Origin: Sycon ciliatum
Lineage: Eukaryota > Porifera > Calcarea > Leucosolenida > Sycettidae
Assembly (NCBI RefSeq): GCF_964019385.1
Contig: NC_088649.1
Coordinates: 18,721,615-18,785,614 of the forward strand
Direction of reading: 5' to 3'
DNA length: 64,000 nucleotides
Both the position numbers and the translations under genes were made by a program. Below the pieces are notes generated by a model. That model had not been told where the DNA came from, did no database searches, and saw only the letters and a program-made list of their open reading frames with translations. This document shows positions 61,601 through 64,000 of this stretch, in pieces (the first letter of the stretch is position 1; every line of letters begins with the position of its first letter).

Positions 61601-62792
61601 ACAGGTGTCCTGGGCGGGGTATCCCTTCGAACGTGTGGCTATGGATTTGATTCTAGGACTGCCTGAGACTTCAGGTGGAAATCGTCACATTTTGGTCGTT
61701 GTGGACTACTTCACGAAGTGGGTAGAGGCGTATCCGTTGAAACGGATGGATGCAGCGACTGTTGCATCGGTATTTGTGAGCGAATTCGTGTCCAGATTTG
61801 GAGCACCGGATAGCTTGCATACGGATCAAGGTGCAAACTTTGATTCGAAACTGTTCAAGAACGTTTGCGGCTTGCTTGGTATCAAGAAAACGCGGACAAC
61901 GGCTTACCATCCGTCGGGTGACGGATTGGTAGAGAGGTTTAACCAGACGTTAGAGCGATTGCTCTCACACTATGTTCAGAGAGACCAGCGTGATTGGGAT
62001 GTCCAATTACCCGCAGCATTAATGGCGTATCGGGCTACCACCCAAGCCAGCACAGGGTACACGTCGGCGTATCTCCTCTTCGGCAGAGAGTTCTGTCTCC
62101 CGCAAGATGTTGCGTATGGTTTACCACCAGCTGAACAGTTGGATGAACCTACGTATGTGCGTCAATTGCGGTCCCGTTTGGCGGATGTGCACACGATTGT
62201 GAGGCACAAGCTCGGTGCAGTGCATCGACATCAGGCGCATCTCTATGATCATAGGGCTGTGTCGGTGGAATTCGCGGAAGGAAGTCTGGTATGGCTCTTG
62301 GTACCCGCTGTTCCGGTTGGAACCAGCACCAAGTTGGCGAAATTGTGGAAGGGACCGTTCAAGGTTTTGAACCGGTTGTCTGATGTTGTGTATCGCGTCC
62401 GTGATATGGGATCAGACTCGGCTACATGCCAAGTTGTGCACGTGAACCGCTTGAAGAAGTGTCGTGTACGCCCAACACATCTCGCTTCGGTTGTACGCGA
62501 GGAAGCGTTGAACTCATCTCCGACAAGGAACCCGATCAGAACTGCGTCACCACAACCGAGCTCCTACACGCCTGATACCACAGACTTGTTGTATGCGGAA
62601 AGAGCAGGTGGCCGTGACGAGCAGTTTGGAGGAGTAGAGCTGCTTCCCATTGATGCTGCAGTAGCACCGGCTGATGTCAACCGGCCAGTTCAAGGAGTAC
62701 CGTTGCCTCCCGCTAACGCTGCAGTAGCACCGGCTGGTGTCAACCGTCCAGTTCGAAGAAGGAGACCACCCCAACGACTGGAGTACGGCTAA
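58593..62792 (+). CDS. pol: Ty3/gypsy Pol polyprotein (protease, RT, RNase H, integrase)
   Basis: Open frame of 1399 codons, entered by -1 frameshift near codon 31. The protease active site LLVDTGSSVSLI has Asp near residue 97. RT: SPWSSPIVLVKKKDGSTRFC, VDYRKLNAVTERDPYPLPRI, YLSTLDLCSGYHQ, VMPFGVCNGPSSFQR and LVYLDDVIVFA (YLDD near 571). RNase H: FILDVDASGTGLGAVLSQQ, KSELLGVVWA and VRSDHKAL. Integrase: an HHCC finger (HDFLGHVGMKRT...CTSCC), then catalytic AMDLILGL (~1018), HTDQGANFDS (~1077) and GLVERFNQ, with 35 residues between the last two acids. A GPF-type module WKGPFKVLNRLSDVVYRVRD follows. There is no chromodomain. The tail contains two AAVAPA-VNRPV repeats. All catalytic residues are present. 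Confidence 0.96.
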   Translation: MLVLWPNGTQKGRLSRLDETCKGVPISPTGGKRALIETAGRVCDQETVLGPETEAIVSDALENDSEVVAALSRAAESHGGMMIEGRINGLPVELLVDTGSSVSLISETLSQQLGYMLGDLEPPEKSTGFCGADGQRLHVCGTVAACLAIQDAICVHEMKVIRGLRYHCLIGRDVLSQIPCEITSNDGKLNFKADKAEVSTVGTSQRCHNLRLKNRVVIPPYCEMTVAAVIENKEDVPSCGITEPDGCLIDGGDVLLARAVVCPTDEGVPVRVLNCSEESVSLGRGARVGQLLPISAVMSVMGEDEDVCDHIGMESTGDSGSSEDLWSALNIGLEGPVSGKSVSGDDELQLGYEPGEGTAEANRETSRVQPGGQGSIGNEELARLRDLVCRYRRVFAMNSAELGRTTVQHHNINTKGRSPIFQAPRRLPWNSREATRELVKGMKEQGVVEDSTSPWSSPIVLVKKKDGSTRFCVDYRKLNAVTERDPYPLPRIDDTLDALSGAKYLSTLDLCSGYHQLPMAEEDKEKTGFSTPDGHYQFTVMPFGVCNGPSSFQRLMSVVLRGLQWQICLVYLDDVIVFAKTFDEHLERLEAVFERLLDAGLRLKPSKCFLLRTRVDFLGHVVSEEGVSTDEAKTHRVATWEHPTNVAEIRAFLGFCGYYRRFVPNFSDVAKPLTQLTKQGHAFVWTEECEEAFATLKSRLISSPTLAYPQYGPDAPRFILDVDASGTGLGAVLSQQDEKGVERPIAFASRLTSASERRYASTKSELLGVVWAFNHFRCYLLGKRFLVRSDHKALQHLDNFKEPAPIVARWLEFLSQFEYDLQYRKGKAHSNADGLSRQKTKPVMNVTEVAPTVPGPLVQRRDWTYGTWAIAQQADPDLRQLFEWLMDDGESADLTGISPTLRKYWRGRQHLSVKGGVIGREWVEPEISAPNRFQILIPVDLRTEILKEYHDFLGHVGMKRTIAQLRTRFYWHGMSRDVEDWIGTCTSCCRRSRPVGRGQGAPLQVSWAGYPFERVAMDLILGLPETSGGNRHILVVVDYFTKWVEAYPLKRMDAATVASVFVSEFVSRFGAPDSLHTDQGANFDSKLFKNVCGLLGIKKTRTTAYHPSGDGLVERFNQTLERLLSHYVQRDQRDWDVQLPAALMAYRATTQASTGYTSAYLLFGREFCLPQDVAYGLPPAEQLDEPTYVRQLRSRLADVHTIVRHKLGAVHRHQAHLYDHRAVSVEFAEGSLVWLLVPAVPVGTSTKLAKLWKGPFKVLNRLSDVVYRVRDMGSDSATCQVVHVNRLKKCRVRPTHLASVVREEALNSSPTRNPIRTASPQPSSYTPDTTDLLYAERAGGRDEQFGGVELLPIDAAVAPADVNRPVQGVPLPPANAAVAPAGVNRPVRRRRPPQRLEYG
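58683..58727 (+). promoter_or_regulatory. Programmed -1 frameshift signal between gag and pol
   Basis: The heptamer G-GGA-AAC (58683-58689) is in the correct gag phase (GCG GGA AAC, Gag codons 299-301). After a 5-nt spacer (GGGCA) comes a stem-loop. TTGATCG (58695-58701) pairs with CGATCAA (58721-58727), AGACG (58702-58706) pairs with CGTCT (58715-58719), with one bulged G and an 8-nt loop. The pol frame is -1 relative to gag and reads GGG AAA CGG GCA here. The gag stop lies inside the stem. Confidence 0.85.
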
Positions 62793-62829
62793 GGATTGCG
62801 GGACGCAATCTCCCAGAAGGCCGGGGAGA

Positions 62830-63441
62830 TGTCATATCGGCCTCGGCAGCTGACGGGTTCTCCCGGGCTGTACGACAAACTTCCCCGGGTTGTACGACGA
62901 ACTAACTACTCCGCCGGTACTAGTTTACATGTTGGGTGAACGTGTTCCCCTCATGAGCGCGCGTTTGTACGGCAGTTGTCTTTTGTATCTACTTGTCACT
63001 TTTATCAATGCATGGGCCGCGGGATGTTGTATCTGCTAACTGTCTTATCGTATACGCTGGCTGTTTAGTTAATTCATAATTAATACGCATTTCTCCTTGT
63101 CTTCTCCCATTGGTCAATTCTGCATAGCAACAAGCTCTCTATGGTCTGATTGGTTGGGTTTTCCCGCCCAATGCTACTCCTTTGTCTAACTCGATCCTTT
63201 TTGTTATCATATAACCCCTGCTGCTTCTGATCAAAAGTACCAACCTTCCTTCGATCTTCACTCTTGAATCGAGCTGGAATCATAGTGACTCTCAACCTTA
63301 TCGAATGACCAAGGTGAGCGTGTGTGGCTGAATGGATACTTGGATCAACTATATTGGTTGATGACCTGGTGGGGTTACTACGGCAATGCGAATGTATATG
63401 TTGTAGCCTTGAGATCGGTATTGTGTATGTCCGGCACGACA
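62830..63441 (+). repeat. 3' LTR of Ty3/gypsy element
   Basis: Direct copy of 56535-57146 with one mismatch. The 37 bp between the pol stop and the LTR contain the purine tract. Confidence 0.93.
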
Positions 63442-63445
63442 CATG

Positions 63446-64000
63446 TATACGACTCCCTGTGTGTTGCAACTGTGCTTGAAGGGGACGGTTGCACTTTTCG
63501 TAGCTCCGTTTAATCTGAGTTTTCAGTCGTTCCTCTTACTAGTCTTGCCAAGGGGGTGGCTCTGGGTCCACCAGAGTTGCCCCTGGCGTATTTCTGAATT
63601 TGCTGGGGCGAGGGTTCCGCGACGCGGTCGCCAAGGCAGTTTCTTTTCAGTCATGACCGTTGTCGTCCTCGTCTCTCCATTCGCGGTGGTGTAGCTGACC
63701 CCCGAATGGTTTCAAACTGCGAAGCTCGGAGGAGTACAGTGGTGGCAGAGGCATGAGCTGTGAGTGGAGACGGTTGCTGGAGATGGATGGTGATGCAGGG
63801 AGAAGAGTTACGCTGCCTGACGCCGCGTGGGAAATTGTTTGAACCTGCAATTTCAGTTCGAGCGCGGTGGACTTCTAGACGATGTATCCTCATGGCTGTT
63901 TTTCAACACTTGGCCTATCGCTGATATCCCTGCGTGGGATGTTCTTCCAGTGGAGTCCAGGTGGGACTTCGGGTGCCCACACTCCATCACCTGGTTGATT
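63446..64000. other. Downstream flank, no supported gene
   Basis: Begins GTATACGACTCCCTG, shared with 5757-5771. Short frames only. No recognised domain or repeat pair. Confidence 0.4.

Larger units (their letters stand above)
56535..63441 (+). mobile_element. Complete Ty3/gypsy LTR retrotransposon (6.9 kb)
   Basis: LTRs of 612 bp with one mismatch flank intact gag and pol. A 4-bp CATG duplication lies at 56531-56534 and 63442-63445. The primer site TGGTGCTGTGACCAGGAT (57151 on) resembles the tRNA-His end with a few mismatches. A purine tract AGAAGGCCGGGGAGA precedes the 3' LTR. Gene order protease-RT-RNase H-integrase is Ty3/gypsy. There is no envelope. Probably recently active. Confidence 0.95.

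Overview
The window is nuclear DNA of an invertebrate animal, probably marine. It contains a type II GT31 glycosyltransferase, Penelope-like, CR1/L2-like, Ty3/gypsy, hAT, Harbinger and pogo-type elements, many MITEs, tRNA-derived SINEs, long (GT)n/(AC)n tracts and frequent short TACATGTA-like motifs. There are no operons, Shine-Dalgarno-led gene runs or rRNA. The species cannot be named from sequence alone. A 200-N assembly gap lies at 21301-21500.

Layout. 1-1760: partial SR-rich gag-like ORF (minus) and pieces of three non-LTR elements. 1860-3116: an intact intronless beta-1,3-galactosyltransferase-type gene (minus), the only convincing host gene. 5.5-7.6 kb: dispersed repeat, STPR-repeat remnant and MITEs, including a Harbinger-type one with a TTA target duplication. 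8.2-11.57 kb: frameshifted non-LTR retrotransposon. 14692-17115: complete non-autonomous LTR element with near-identical LTRs. 17878-21025: DNA element with ~550-bp inverted ends in a TTAA site. 22-29 kb: microsatellites, tandem repeats, nested MITEs, a duplicated cysteine-rich exon candidate, hairpin elements and SINEs.

30192-33081: complete Penelope-like element with an intact RT/GIY-YIG ORF, identical terminal repeats, an 11-bp target duplication and a hammerhead ribozyme fold in each repeat. 34144-36276: decayed DNA transposon carrying a 189-bp-arm palindrome. 36.5-43.8 kb: MITEs, (AC)n tracts, LINE fragments, a chromodomain remnant and a second perfect inverted repeat. 44-46.3 kb: tandem repeats, SINE and hairpins. 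46346-47201: Harbinger-type element. 47908-49573: internally deleted hAT. About 49.6-54.1 kb: LINE with both ORFs intact. 56535-63441: complete Ty3/gypsy element whose gag and pol are joined by a well-formed -1 frameshift signal.

The region is a nest of mobile elements of different ages. The Penelope-like element, the CR1-like LINE and both LTR elements look recent. Two things stand out beyond ordinary transposon annotation. One is the ribozyme and frameshift RNA structures. The other is a recurring class of perfect hairpins, some sharing a conserved centre with unrelated arms.
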